DNA of 64,000 nucleotides from assembly GCA_963682025.1 (NCBI GenBank), contig OY821517.1, positions 92,625,946 to 92,689,945 of the forward strand, written 5' to 3'. Under the pieces are notes generated by a model that searched no databases, had not been told where the DNA came from, and was given only the letters and a program-made list of their open reading frames with translations. Origin of the DNA: Cordilura impudica. Taxonomy: Eukaryota > Arthropoda > Insecta > Diptera > Scathophagidae. Of this stretch, positions 10,546 to 21,396 are shown piece by piece; within the stretch, counting starts at the first letter, position 1, and every line of letters begins with the position of its first letter. The translations under genes and the position numbers were made by a program.

Positions 10546-10550
10546 AACAA

Positions 10551-10905
10551 AATGAATTGTATACAAAAAGTGGGCATTATAGGCGTGGTCGATAAAAAGG
10601 ATATGGTGACCTTAGCTGGAGTACAGGGATCGTGTGTACCGAATTTCAGAGAAATCTGTTAACAAATAAAAATTTGTATAGTGAACAAATGAAACAGAAA
10701 ATGAATTTTACACAAAAAGTGTGGGTAAAAGTAGGCGTGGCCGGTAAAAAGTATATGGCGACCTTTCCTGGGGTATAGAGATCGTGTGTGCAAAATTTCA
10801 GGAAAATCCGTTAAAAAATAAAAATTTGTATAGCGGTCAAACAAACAAACAAATAAATAAACAAACAAACAAACAAACAGAAAATGAATTTTATATATAT
10901 AGATT
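10551..10905 (+). repeat. 155-bp tandem repeat array, second part
   Basis: Continuation of the array after the family-A insertion, with AGGCGTGG near 10581 and 10733. It ends in AAACAAACAAACAAATAAAT-type microsatellite at about 10838-10880. Confidence 0.8.
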
Positions 10906-11329
10906 TATTTATTCAAATCATGTGGAATATACGACGGCGGTCCCAGAACAACCCCACCTGATGTATAGATGGCGGCAGTAGTTTGAAAAAAAATACTTTG
11001 GAGAAAAGTGGCAGCCTCATTAATCATATGTTTAAAAATTCAAGGTTAAGTATTTTTTTTTTTTGGACAAAAGTAAACGATCTCAGTGAATGTGTAAACA
11101 AGGAACAAATTTGCACCATATTGTAACTCAATACTTTCATTTAAAAGAACAGTCCAACCAATATTAAAAATGAGCTAAATTCTACTCTGGGGGAGTTTGC
11201 TCCTTCGTTTACGACTAAAAAATATTGGAGGAAGTGCTATACAATAGAGCAGAAACAGGTCGGATTAAGAATATAGTGTAGTTATGAATTTTTGAAATAT
11301 ATGCTTTCTTCTTCTCTACCACGCAGCAT

Positions 11330-11860
11330 CGTGAAGATGTTTCAATAGAGTGTATTGCGATGTTTCACTGCAATAAACCGAGATTTTGCATCGATTAATA
11401 ACCATGGATGACACATAGGTCCACCACTTCACATCTGAGACAAAGGAGCAGTCAAAACAATGAAATGAGATGGGAGAATCGTGTCTAAAGAATGCCAAGA
11501 CAGTTTCATATGCAGGTATGGTTATGGCGCCTGTTTTTTGGAATGTGCGTGGGATAATTTTTATTGATTATCTTAAAAAAGAAAAACGATCAACGGCGAG
11601 TATTATGCCAAATTATTGCAGTGTTTAAGTGGTGAAATTAAGGAAAAAATGTAGCATTTGCACCAGTTCATTCATCTACTATTGCGATGGCCAAAATCCA
11701 GAAATTAAAGTTCGAATTGCTTCATCACGCACCTTCTTCGCCAGATGTAGCTCCCGCGGATTATTTTCTATTTCCGAACTTGCAATGATGGCTCGGTGGT
11801 AAAATATTTGCAAACAATGTAGACATGGAGTCTGAGGTTGATGACTGTTTATAAATAAAA
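11330..11860 (+). pseudogene. Mariner transposase relic
   Basis: In shifting plus-strand frames the sequence reads ITMDDTWVHHFTSETKEQSK (about 11395-11455, with the first catalytic Asp in the MDDT position), then KNAKTVSYAGMVMAPVFWNV, RGIIFIDYLKKEK, and finally a stretch matching the SPDLAPSDYFLF region with frameshifts (about 11720-11790). This order is that of mariner (D,D34D) transposases. Many stops and indels show an old insertion. The ends were not identified. A related short block recurs at 31985-32032. Confidence 0.7.
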
Positions 11861-12019
11861 TTAATTTTCCCAAATTTGTTGTGTTTTCTTTGTCAGGTCG
11901 GGTTGTTCTGGTACCAGCTGAGCAAAAAATAAAAAAAAAAGTTACAACAATAATACGAACTTCAAATTCAGTTATAAACATAATCATTACAGTTCAAATT
12001 ATACGTCAATCTTCTTTTA

Positions 12020-12111
12020 ATCACATCAACCTTAACGGATACGTCAGTCAAATCATGTCTTTTCACCTCGGCATAAATTCTTCCGAATGGAGCGAAATTG
12101 ATCAAATTTGA
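12020..12111 (+). repeat. Direct repeat, left unit
   Basis: About 90 bp containing AACGGATACGTCAGTCAAATC, reading on to CACCTCGGCATAAATTC, repeated with few changes at 12590-12680. The two units flank the mariner-type fragment at 12106-12590. Confidence 0.75.
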
Positions 12112-12590
12112 CAAGAAGTTGGTATAATATATGCGAGGAACAACGTTTGATATTGTTAAGAACTTGCTTCCACAGCGGTGAATCTCCTACAGAAAGTGCA
12201 AGAAAATTACGTTCAAAATTCGGTAAAAAGAAGCGCCTTCCAGGCAATATGTATACAATTTTGTCAAAGGTTATCGTGCTCTTACAATGCGTATAAACGA
12301 AAACATCACTGCTGTTGCCCAGAGTGTGCAAGAACAACCAAGGACCTCAACCCGACATCGTTCTCATGAGTTGAACATTTCACGCACTGATTTAATTGAA
12401 TTTTGGATAAAGATCTAGGTATGACGTCATAGAAAGCTTAATTAGTGGAAAAGCTGATGTGGCACAACCATCCACAATGTTTTCGAGTTTTTAATTGGGC
12501 TACAGAGCGCTTGAAAAAAGACGATCATTTTCATCTAGAAATCCATATCTTCGAGAAGCTCAGTTTCACATCGGTGGTTACGTCAACAAC
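12106..12590 (+). pseudogene. Tc1/mariner-type transposase relic (N-terminal half), copy 1
   Basis: Plus-strand frames give ESARKLRSKFGKK, then VKGYRALTMR.NENITAVAQSVQEQPRTSTRHRSHELNISRT, then ATERLKKDDHF and QFHIGGYVNN. This is the order of the helix-turn-helix region and the FSDEAHFHLGGYVN region of a large insect family of IS630/Tc1/mariner transposases. It has several frameshifts and is cut off before the catalytic core is complete. A closely related copy is at 23561-24120. Other parts of the same kind of transposase are at 17260-17480 and 42290-42650. Confidence 0.75.
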
Positions 12591-12680
12591 CACATCAACA
12601 TTAACGGATATGTCAATCAAATCATGTCTTTTCACCTCGGCATAAATTCTTCCGAATGGATCGAAATTGATAAAACTTGA
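12590..12680 (+). repeat. Direct repeat, right unit
   Basis: Second unit of the ~90-bp repeat at 12020-12111. It joins the mariner-type relic in the middle of its coding sequence (after GTCAACAACC). Confidence 0.75.
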
Positions 12681-12989
12681 TTTGCGCAAATTCAGGTAAA
12701 CAGTTTCATAAGGTCGAAATGCATTCAGAATAGGGCATTCAGAATAAATTATACGATGAATTAGATTAATGAAAAATGTTATGTTAACAAATATCCTTCT
12801 ATATTTTAGAACCAAACGAATGCGATAGGGTACAAGATTTCCGCATTCCATCGAAGATATTAAAGACAAAATCGTAAGAATTGATTTTAAACTGATTCAG
12901 GATTTTTGATGAAGATATTATACTGTGGATCCGAGATTACTGATTCAGCATTATTTACATAAGGATAATACTATATTGAAAAGGCTTTG

Positions 12990-13230
12990 GAGGTCTCTAA
13001 GAAATACCAGAAGTATCATATATATATTTCGAAGTTACAGGAGAATCCTATAATATCAAGCTTTGCTATCAATAAATCATGGCTAACTTTATCAAAAACT
13101 TTAATAAATTTCATATATATAATATATGTTTGTTTACTTTTGAAGAATCCAGAGTTCATATAGGACGTCAATTCCATTTGGTTAGTAGTCATAGTCCTTT
13201 GCAAAAAACATGTTGAGGTGGTGATAGAAT
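12990..13230 (-). pseudogene. Non-LTR reverse transcriptase fragment
   Basis: A minus-strand frame at 13016-13204 includes TNQMELTSYMNSGFFKSKQT and FIKVFDKVSHDLLIAKLDIIGF. The latter matches the D-x-x-KAFD-V-H-LL-KL motif that carries the first catalytic Asp of non-LTR reverse transcriptases. Only this fragment of about 60 residues is visible. Confidence 0.7.
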
Positions 13231-14047
13231 TGATGACAATTCGTGTGACAGTATATCAGTTTTTATTTTCTCATGAAAATAAAATTATTAATACCCCAAT
13301 TGCATATAATTTATGCATAGGGTTGCCACCATCGAACATAAGAGGTTTCTTCGAGAAAAATTGACAAAAACACGAAATAGCTGCTATACCGAAAAAGCTT
13401 TAATACTCCTCAATAAAAAAAAATCATATGTACTACTATACAAAACCCTCCTGAAATTTAGGGATCTATTAAATAACACAAGCATTTAAGCATGATTGTA
13501 CATGTTTTATACTCTTTAAGATAGGAATTCATATGATGTCGAATTTACATATTATTTTTCTATCAAATGTGAAAAATGTACAGAAAAAATAAAAAACTGA
13601 TTTTTTTGTACCTTATACAAAATATGCTAAAAAATTAGGATGGCTTATGTTTTCGTGTTGTATAACATATCCAAGTCTCATCACGAACTGCGGATGACTC
13701 CGTAAGACTTTCCTTGTAAGTTTTAATTTTTTGTGAGAAAGCTTTCGGTACTCTGGCACTATATGCCTTTGAATTGGTCTTTCCAGCAAGGAGCGCCCAG
13801 AAAATCGGATAAAATAAAAATGTTTAATTCCCTAAGAAGAATATGACGATTTTTATGGTCTTACACTATTACCAATTTACAGCTTTAGAAACATACTCAT
13901 CAAACACCTACTGGATAGGCCAGGCTTTACGTTTTGGACTCCCAAAATCATCATACATATTCTAAAAGAGAAAATTCTCACATCTGGCGAAAACAATTGG
14001 GTCAAAAATTTATAGATTCAGTAAAAGCTGGAATGAAATTGAAGACG
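13231..14047. other. Unassigned DNA
   Basis: No recognisable gene or repeat between the reverse-transcriptase fragment and the next family-A copy. Confidence 0.4.
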
Positions 14048-14052
14048 AACAA

Positions 14053-14839
14053 GTAAGAAAATTATAGTCGGTCTAGACCGACTATACGATACCCTATACA
14101 ATGCGTTTAGAAACCGAATCTCCTAGGCCCAACTAACTGGACATAGAAAATAAGCAAAAACCAAATTTGAGTGGTATTTTTATTAATTTTTTTGGCTGCA
14201 GATATGAAAAAGTTCATATCGGATGATATATCTATATGGGGACTAGGTCCAAAAATGGACCGATCCTGACCATGGTTGGTAAAGTCTCTTGTATTTTGCG
14301 AAAATATATACAAACAAAATTTGAGAAGAATCAGTGCAATATTTTTATTTTTTAATAGATTTAAGTGAAGATCGGGAAGCAGCTCTATATGGGGCCAAAG
14401 GGATCATTTTTGGACTACTCATTAATGGATGTAATGAACGTATACAAACCCAATTTGAGTAAGATCTATATGACAATTTGGATCTTATGGCAATTTATGT
14501 CGATTTCACAGGGGTAATTTGTATGGGGGCTAGGTCTGAACATTGACCGATTCTCACCGATTTCAATAGCGTTCATTCCATGGCCGATAAAAGCTTATAT
14601 ACCAAATTTCATCAAAATATATTCATATTTGCGACCTGCAGTTTGATTACAAGCTTTACATGGACACACAGACGGACGGACGGACGGACGGACGGACGGA
14701 CGGACATTGTTAAATCAACTCACAAAGTGATTCTGATTCGATCGGTATAATTAAAGATGGGTCTAGGTCAAATATTTTTGGTTGTTACAAACAGCAGCAC
14801 AAAGTCATTATACCCAAACCACATAGTGGTATAGGGTAT
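14053..14839 (+). mobile_element. Family-A repeat, full-length copy
   Basis: Same head, body and tail as the copy at 9771-10545, with a longer CGGA run (seven units near 14670-14704). It is preceded by AACAA and followed by AAAAA, so the target duplication is imperfect or lost. Confidence 0.85.
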
Positions 14840-14844
14840 AAAAA

Positions 14845-16190
14845 CATTGCACAAAATTCGTTTAAACCCTGATTGCTTTCAGAAACCAAGGAAGCCAATA
14901 TTCATATGATCTCTTTTTTTTAAAGATGCCTATCACAGGATTGCCTGTTAGTTTAAATACTCTATCGGAAAAAGTATAAAAATCAATAAAGACACCAGTA
15001 TAAGATGAAGATTTGAAGCGATCGCAATCAAAATACTGAATTTTCACGTTTGCTCTCTACAATCTTACTAACTTCAGCCGTACTTATTCAGACCAGTTGG
15101 AAATTTAAAGGATTTAAATAAAATTTGAAACAAAAGCCACTGTTCTCCCTTCAGTGGATTTTGGATGTCATCAGTTTCAAAAGTTTGTTGTTACCAGTAT
15201 ATACACATTGTTACAATTATGTATACAATGAACAAAAACAACAACAACATCAAAAATTGTAAAAAGTAAAAATTTGCATAAGGTCAGATATAGTAAATTG
15301 TCACCATGTGACAACAGAGTTTAAACAAGCAACTTAACTGAACCAACTGTACTGTTGAGTGAGTTACTTGAACGGCCAAGTAAATTTCCATGTCCATGTT
15401 TCTACAGTGATACAGTGATATTCAGATGTAGACTTGCTATGCCAATACACACATACGAACACAAAAATTTGATGCAAAAAGAGGTTAGAACGTGTGTTAA
15501 GGTAAATTTCACTGTTCCTTGACTTGTTTTCATTGTATGCTGTTGCTTTGTTTAAATATTGCTTCAGGGTCACTCCACCTTATTTGCTTTGTCACCTATG
15601 CTAAGATGACAGACCTTGAGAGTGTATGAACCTATGAAATTTATGCGCATCAGTTACAATAAGTTGAAGTGTAAATTAAAAGTAGTACGTACGAGTATTA
15701 CAGTAGGTTTGTTTTTAAAACAACATATAAAAACTCATTGTTTTAACAACAAATGAAAAGCTAACCATAGGGAATTTATGAGTCTTTTAAAAACACTGAG
15801 CAGTTTTATGTAGAAATTTAAATACAAGAGAACAATTGTCTAGAATATTGAGTGTTTTAACTGTTTGAAAATGATTTAAAATAGAATTTCCATTAGATCA
15901 ACTATGGGGATTTAAAGCTTTTGAAGTAATTAAGTTTGTTATTAAAAAGGCCAAAAATTTAAGGACAGCAACTGGTTCGAAATGCCGATTGGTTTTGCCT
16001 TACTTTTTTTGGCAAAATTATTACTTTTATATTGTATGGTAATATTTTCTTTAAAGAGCTTAAATCCCGAATTTGTAATAAATGTTGTTCCAGAATTCAC
16101 GCCAGATTTTAATTACATATAAAACACATTTATTTTAACATTATTATTTTTTTATTGAAACATAAAGCACAGAGGTCACAAATGGTCTCC
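14845..16190. other. Unassigned AT-rich DNA
   Basis: About 1.3 kb with no recognised gene or repeat. Short open frames (for example near 15364) show no family features. Confidence 0.4.
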
Positions 16191-16193
16191 ACG

Positions 16194-17237
16194 GAGTGAA
16201 ATCGAAAAAATCTTAGCATGCATAGAATATAATATTAAGGTAAACATTGAACCTAGAGACTTGATTTTTTTTTTATTTTAATGAAACTATATTAAAACTT
16301 AATTACTACTTATGAACTTATGAACTTTTCCGGAAACCCCTCCATTGTAAAGTGGTTTCTGTCTCCTCTTAGAATCTTCCAAATTTCCAGACAATTTTTT
16401 GTGCTCTTCAACCTTTATTTCACAAGAGCCCATTATCGATCCTTTGGCCTAAGCTCTGGATAGTTTGGAGGTACAAAAACCACGATATTGTTCTTGTACT
16501 ACTCAAGAGTTTTATTAGAATAGTAACGGGATGCCAAAATGGGCCAAAATATGTGGACACATTGTGTTGGCTTATGAAAGGAAGGGTTCTTTCTATCAAA
16601 CACTGCTTAATATAATTTCCGATTTTTATAGAGCGAGTTGTAACAAACGCATTGCTTCTTTTGTCGAAATTGCATATTGCTTACCATACCATTAGCAAAA
16701 TAAAATTTTAACTCGAAAGCTGCTGGACGTTTCGTCATCCATTATGCCGCAGAAGTTTTTTTTACGAAGACTGATTTCAATATCCTTGTTCTGCTTTTTC
16801 TACAGCGTTCCTGTATTGAACTTTTTCGACTTTGTATGTATTTAATCCTTCATTGGCTTCAGCTTTTCGCACTGAGCTAAATGTGCTGCTTTTTTTCTAG
16901 ACCCTACAAACATCATGTGCACCTTACTTTTATCCGGAATCATATAAATGGCCAAAATCTCCTGATGCTTTCTAACAATATTGGACACAGTTTGATGCAG
17001 ACCTTTTATTTTTTGACCATCTTTTTGTAGGACCAAGTTTGATTTTATTGAAGATATTTAATAATTTTAGCACGTACTTCACCCATTTTAATCAAACTAA
17101 CAATAAATGAACAGGGATCTCATTAAACATAATAACTGGCATATTTTTCAAAGATATCTTGATTATAAGAAATTCAAATAATGCTTAACACAAAAGTTAA
17201 GAAGAAAAACGTGTTTTGAGATTTATTCGATCTCACT
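16194..17237 (-). mobile_element. Degenerate IS630/Tc1/mariner element
   Basis: The left end AGTGAAATCGAAAAAATC and the right end GATTTATTCGATCTCACT (17220-17237) are imperfect inverted repeats. Minus-strand frames between them read, with breaks, a C-terminal IVVFVPPNYPELRPK region (about 16440-16480), a YFGP/YFWPDLAS-like region (about 16530), and MDDET (about 16735), which are the catalytic blocks of a transposase whose last block has the NYPELRP form. N-terminal residues with a QTVSNIVRKHQEI helix lie at 16842-17036. All blocks are frame-shifted. A related copy is at 50020-50800. A flanking TA was not found. Confidence 0.65.
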
Positions 17238-17259
17238 TCTTTAGCATTTTTTGTCGAAA

Positions 17260-17480
17260 ACTTTTCATGATCAAATAAATCTATAATATTAAATCGCAGG
17301 ATGTAAGGGGCCATTTTTGATCATCAAAACGACCAGAAAACGTCTCATGCAGTAATTCAATCGTTACACGGGCAAGTGGTGCCGTCTTGTTGAAACCACA
17401 TGTCGACATCAAAATGTAAATGTAATTCATCGCTTGGGATGATTTTATTCAAAAAATCAGCATCCACTTGTTGATATTCA
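17260..17480 (-). pseudogene. Mariner-type transposase fragment (catalytic core)
   Basis: Minus-strand reading gives DVDMWFQQDGTTC, then VTIELLHETFSGRFDDQKWPLTSCDL. This matches the second catalytic Asp (WFQQDGATCHTA) and the third (WPPRSCDLTPLD) of the transposase family whose N-terminal halves lie at 12106 and 23561. It is about 70 residues, broken by stops. Confidence 0.7.
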
Positions 17481-17584
17481 ATAATTATTGAAAAATGTTT
17501 TTATTCGTTTTTTTTTTTTACATAAAAAACCATTAGTTTATTTAAAATTAAATGAATTTTCAAATGTGAATGGCGTTATTTGAA

Positions 17585-17589
17585 CGTCG
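17585..17589 (+). other. Target-site duplication CGTCG, left
   Basis: CGTCG immediately precedes the CACAGTG end at 17590 and is repeated at 21392-21396. Five-base, GC-rich duplications are typical of Transib elements. Confidence 0.9.
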
Positions 17590-17628
17590 CACAGTGGACC
17601 ATATTTTGAGAAGGCGGCCAAAAATCAT
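17590..17628 (+). repeat. 5' terminal inverted repeat with RSS-like heptamer
   Basis: CACAGTG, a 23-bp spacer containing AGAAGGCGG, then AAAAATCAT followed by a T run. The layout resembles a 23-spacer recombination signal. The nonamer resemblance is only in A-richness. Confidence 0.85.
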
Positions 17629-18149
17629 TTTTTTTTTTTGTTACCGATTTTAAAGTTATGTTGTTGATTTGAAAGTAAATGCTAGTAAACCTCGGGAGCC
17701 AAAAAATTGCGACTCTATCTCAACTATATCACAGCGAACAGGGTCTTCGAAAATGGACTTTCTCAGAATTTTGCTAAATTAAAAATTTATTTGAAAATTT
17801 TTATTTTTGAATGACTGTAACTTTTTTGATTTAAAAGATTTTGAAGTCAAATAAATTTTGTATAATTTTGTAGCTTCCATACTATTAACGTTAAAAATAT
17901 AAAATCACTGAGTCATTCCGAAGTTTAAAAAAAAAAATTTAAAAAAGGTCTAAATCTCCTACTTAATAGAGCATAACTCCTGCCAGTCAAAAGCAGTCAG
18001 AAAAAATCTTGCCCTCTTCTATAGTCCGAACCCTCCCCTATATTCCTATACCCCATTATACACCCGCCAGTTTCCGCCCGTGTGCACCAGAACAATTTTT
18101 CTGACCCAAGGTTAGATATTTTCTACAAAATTTATGAATACAAAAGTTG

Positions 18150-18330
18150 TCCACTATGTGGTTAGGATGTATTAAGTTTGAGGTGATGTTTGTAAGTGCC
18201 AAAAATATTGGACATTTATCCATCTTTTATTATACGAATCGACTCAAAAACATTTTCTGAGTCGATTAAACGATGTCCGTCCGTCCGTCTGAGTGTTATG
18301 AATACAAAAGTTGGTCGTACCGGTGCACGG
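18150..18330 (+). repeat. Family-A-like tail sequence carried inside the right Transib-like copy
   Basis: Contains CCACTATGTGGTTAGG, a degenerate body and GATGTCCGTCCGTCCGTCTG, matching the reversed family-A tail and its CGGA run. The same block is in the left copy at 3200-3425, so the transposon acquired it before duplication. The frame at 18196-18396 over it is fortuitous. Confidence 0.6.
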
Positions 18331-18660
18331 CGGTGTATTTTTTTGCGTGTCGGTAGAGTTGTCAGGAGTTGTTATATGCTTATAAAAAAGGGTTGAGATA
18401 TAATGCGCTTAATTATTACAGGTACATTTACATAGGTATCTTTCAAATACATTAATAGTCTGAATTAGATTTATATAGTTTAAATACCTGACAAAATGGG
18501 AAACAATTTAAATAACAGGTAAATGGTAAAAAAAAAAACTATTGCGACATAGCCCTTTAAGATATGACAGGTATGCTTCACCTTTTAAAAGGGGTTAGGG
18601 TGTGGGTTTTTTATGCTTCTAAAAGTGGTAATAAACGATAAAAATTTTTATTTTACATAA

Positions 18661-20734
18661 TTGCAAGAAAGAGTATTTATAACAATGTTTCCACAATTAT
18701 TATTCATTACAATTTGTGCAATGGCTAAGTACTGTTACAGAGATTTGGAAGATATTTATTTTCAACGAAATGATGTAGACGACGTAATTTTGCACAAAGT
18801 GAGCAACGACTTCTTTAACAATTGTAACCTAGAAGACATTGAAATGCACAAAGGAAAAATTACTAATTTTACATCGAATTTGAAAAGACGGTACATTAAA
18901 TGATATCATAGCAAGGCAAAGATGTACAAACGTTACCAAGGCTGGTTAATAAAGGAACTTATTTTTAAGAGTGCATCTACAACTGCCAACGAAAGTGGAA
19001 AAAAGGGTCGACCAGCAAAACCAATTGACGGATGTAGTGAAAGATCTCGAAGGCGCAAGCTGGAGAATATCAATGAAGAAATTTCTCAAAGAATTATTAA
19101 GGATTCATTTTTGCACCAAATTAAACCAACCCAAATTAAAAAAAATAAAGTTGAAATAATTGAAAAAATAGTAGAAGCGAGCCCAAGGCACACAAAGAGG
19201 ATTTTGAAAAGCATTCCTACACCAATTGAAGATAAGAAATTTACGCCGGAAGAAGCGTTCGCCCTATTTTTGGATTTGAAATTGACCAAAAATCAATATA
19301 AGGAATTGAAGAAGCGAACCAATGAAAAGAATTGTGGGATTTTTCCAGAGTATCGAGATTTAGTTTCTGCCAAAAAAGAATGCTTACCTTCACAATCTGC
19401 TATTAGTGTCACTTGAACATCAGCAGAAATAAAATTGCAAGATCTCCTTGAACATACTGCAGAACGATTGCTAAATACGCTTGATACTGATCATTTAAAA
19501 AAAATTGGTAATGGCAGCATTACTTTAATTTATAAATGGGGATGTGATGGATCCTCTGGTCAGAAACAATACAAGCAATTTAATGCTAATTTACTTATGG
19601 TATCTTTCGTTCCATTGCGCTGAACAAAAAGGCATAGCGTCTTATAGCCGTCAACTAGTAGAGCAACAGAAATTGATATATGGAAAAATGAAATTCCTTC
19701 TTCAACAAAATATTGCAGATCAATAAAATTTGCATTCGAAAAGGAAACCAAAGATGTTATAACTGAAGAAGTTCAAGAAATAAAAGATCAAATTAAGGAA
19801 CTTCAACCAGTAATATTTAAATTTGATGACCAAGGCATTGAAGTACATTTTAAAATGTGTCTCACAATGATTGATGGAAAAGTCGCACAAGCTTTAACTA
19901 GAACAAAGTCAACGTCAAGCTGCATTATATGCCAAAAGACATCAAGTCAATTAAGCCAACCCCCACCAGAAGACGATAGTTTTAAGGAAGCCTACGAATT
20001 TGGAATGTCCCCTCATCATGCTGGAATACGTTTCATGGAGCATATTCTTAAATTGGGTTATGATTTGGAATTTGGTCCGTTAGGCGAAACAGTGAGAAAA
20101 ACCAAAGAAAATGAAGAAAAAAGAAAGCAAAAAATAAACAAATTCAACAAAAATATCTACAGCTAGGCTTTGTTATCGACCAACGAAAACAAGGGGAAGG
20201 AAACACAAATGATGGAAATACTGCAAGGAGATTTTTTTCCGATCCGGAAACTGCAGCATCTATCACAGGTGTAGACCATGAATTAATAAGACGATTCAAA
20301 ATCATATTACAAGTTCTAGCATGCAGCAGAAAGATAAATGCAAAAAAAATTGGAGAGTACGCCAATAAAACAGCTATACTTTATAATGAAAAATACTCTT
20401 GGAGATATATGCCATCCACAGATCATAAAATTTTGTACCATGGGGAACAAGTAATTCAAAACAATATGCTACCAATAGCAGATCTATCTGAAGAAGCGCA
20501 AGAAAAAAGAACAAATACTACAGATTCTTTCGCGAGCACAACACAAGGAAAATGTCCAGATGTTGTACTAATGAAGACCTTATCACTATTTTGTTGTGCA
20601 CTTCAGATCCATATATGTCCAACATTCGTCAAAAATGGAAAACTACCTCTATTGAATTAGACGAAGAAGCTAAACAACTTCTAGAAGATGAAAATCAAGG
20701 TTATTTAGAAGAAATTTTTACTAAAATTGGTTGA
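18661..20734 (+). pseudogene. Transib/RAG1-like transposase pseudogene, right copy
   Basis: In active relatives this enzyme nicks next to the heptamer and transposes by cut-and-paste. Visible blocks in order: an N-terminal part (18661-18903, ending SNLKRRYIK); a basic region (18922-19416, GKKGRPAKPIDGCSERSRRRK); the first presumed catalytic Asp at 19546-19548 in KWGCDGSSGQKQYKQ; the second at 19873-19875 in MIDGKV; a CIIC pair (19921-19932); NDGNTARRFF; HKILYH (His at 20424-20426 and 20439-20441); and the presumed Glu at 20502-20504 in SEEAQEK. The last coding block ends in TGA at 20732-20734. These correspond by order and local similarity to D600, D708, the C-C and H-H zinc ligands and E962 of RAG1. 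In-frame stops at 19414, 19621 and about 19645, a frame change after 20163 and a deleted base near 20508 make it non-coding. No RAG2-like frame is present. Confidence 0.8.
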
Positions 20735-21352
20735 TTTAAAGTACTTTTTCATTACACTAACAATAAGTTAAACTTTTTTTATATACTCTAGTTAAAAAAT
20801 TTTATTGATTTAAAATTTTATATATTTTGTAAATTTATAATAATAATTGTTACATTTCATAAATTTACCTTAAAAATTGATATAGGTAGAAATATTTAAA
20901 AAGACAATAAAAAAAAATTTAACTAAAGCAAAAACATACGAGTTTTTCATTGAAACTTCTCTATCTTGAACCAATATAAGGTAACTTTTACGTTCGCTGC
21001 TTAATAAATTATATTTTAACTCGGGATCTTTAAAAAAAAAACAACCTTTGGCATTAGGACTAAAAAGTTTACGGGGGCCAAAGTTTGGCATTTTCTGAAA
21101 AAATTAACTTAAAAAATTGTTAAAAAGTATTAGTTGTAAAATTAGCTGAAAAAATAAGACATTATATTAAAAAAAACCTTTTTTTACCTTTTAACACTTC
21201 ACTTTTGTACTAAAATTCAACTACAAATGAAAATGTATTTTAAACCCTCCGTAACTTTTTTTATTTTAGGTCGAGAATTACGTTTTATAGCAAAACTTAA
21301 AGGCTAAAGTCTCACCTACCAAACATCAAAATTCCAATCCAATCAAAGGTTA

Positions 21353-21391
21353 TAGATTTTTGACCGCCTTCTCGTCAAATGGTCCACTGTG
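21353..21391 (-). repeat. 3' terminal inverted repeat with RSS-like heptamer
   Basis: Read inward from 21391: CACAGTG, a 23-bp spacer containing AGAAGGCGG, then AAAAATCTA. It is the inverted partner of 17590-17628, with a few mismatches in the spacer. Confidence 0.85.
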
Positions 21392-21396
21392 CGTCG
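21392..21396 (+). other. Target-site duplication CGTCG, right
   Basis: Matches 17585-17589. It directly follows the terminal CACTGTG. Confidence 0.9.

Larger units (their letters stand above)
17590..21391 (+). mobile_element. Transib/RAG1-like transposon, structurally complete copy
   Basis: The element is 3802 bp. Both ends begin CACAGTGGACCAT and continue as imperfect inverted repeats of about 38 bp (17590-17628 and 21353-21391) with AGAAGGCGG and CAAAAATC blocks in common. CACAGTG equals the heptamer of V(D)J recombination signals, and the AAAAATC block starts exactly 23 bp after the heptamer at both ends. The 5-bp CGTCG duplication flanks it. The interior has a leader of about 1 kb (with a captured family-A-like block), then transposase coding remnants (18661-20734) and a 3' non-coding region of about 650 bp. 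It lies inside a broken gene of an uncharacterised multicopy family. The minus-strand sister copy is 619-3970. Confidence 0.9.

Noticed and set aside
17590..21391. Classification as hAT or mariner
   Set aside because: The target duplication is 5 bp and not 8 bp or TA, and the ends start CAC. The coding blocks follow the RAG1/Transib order.
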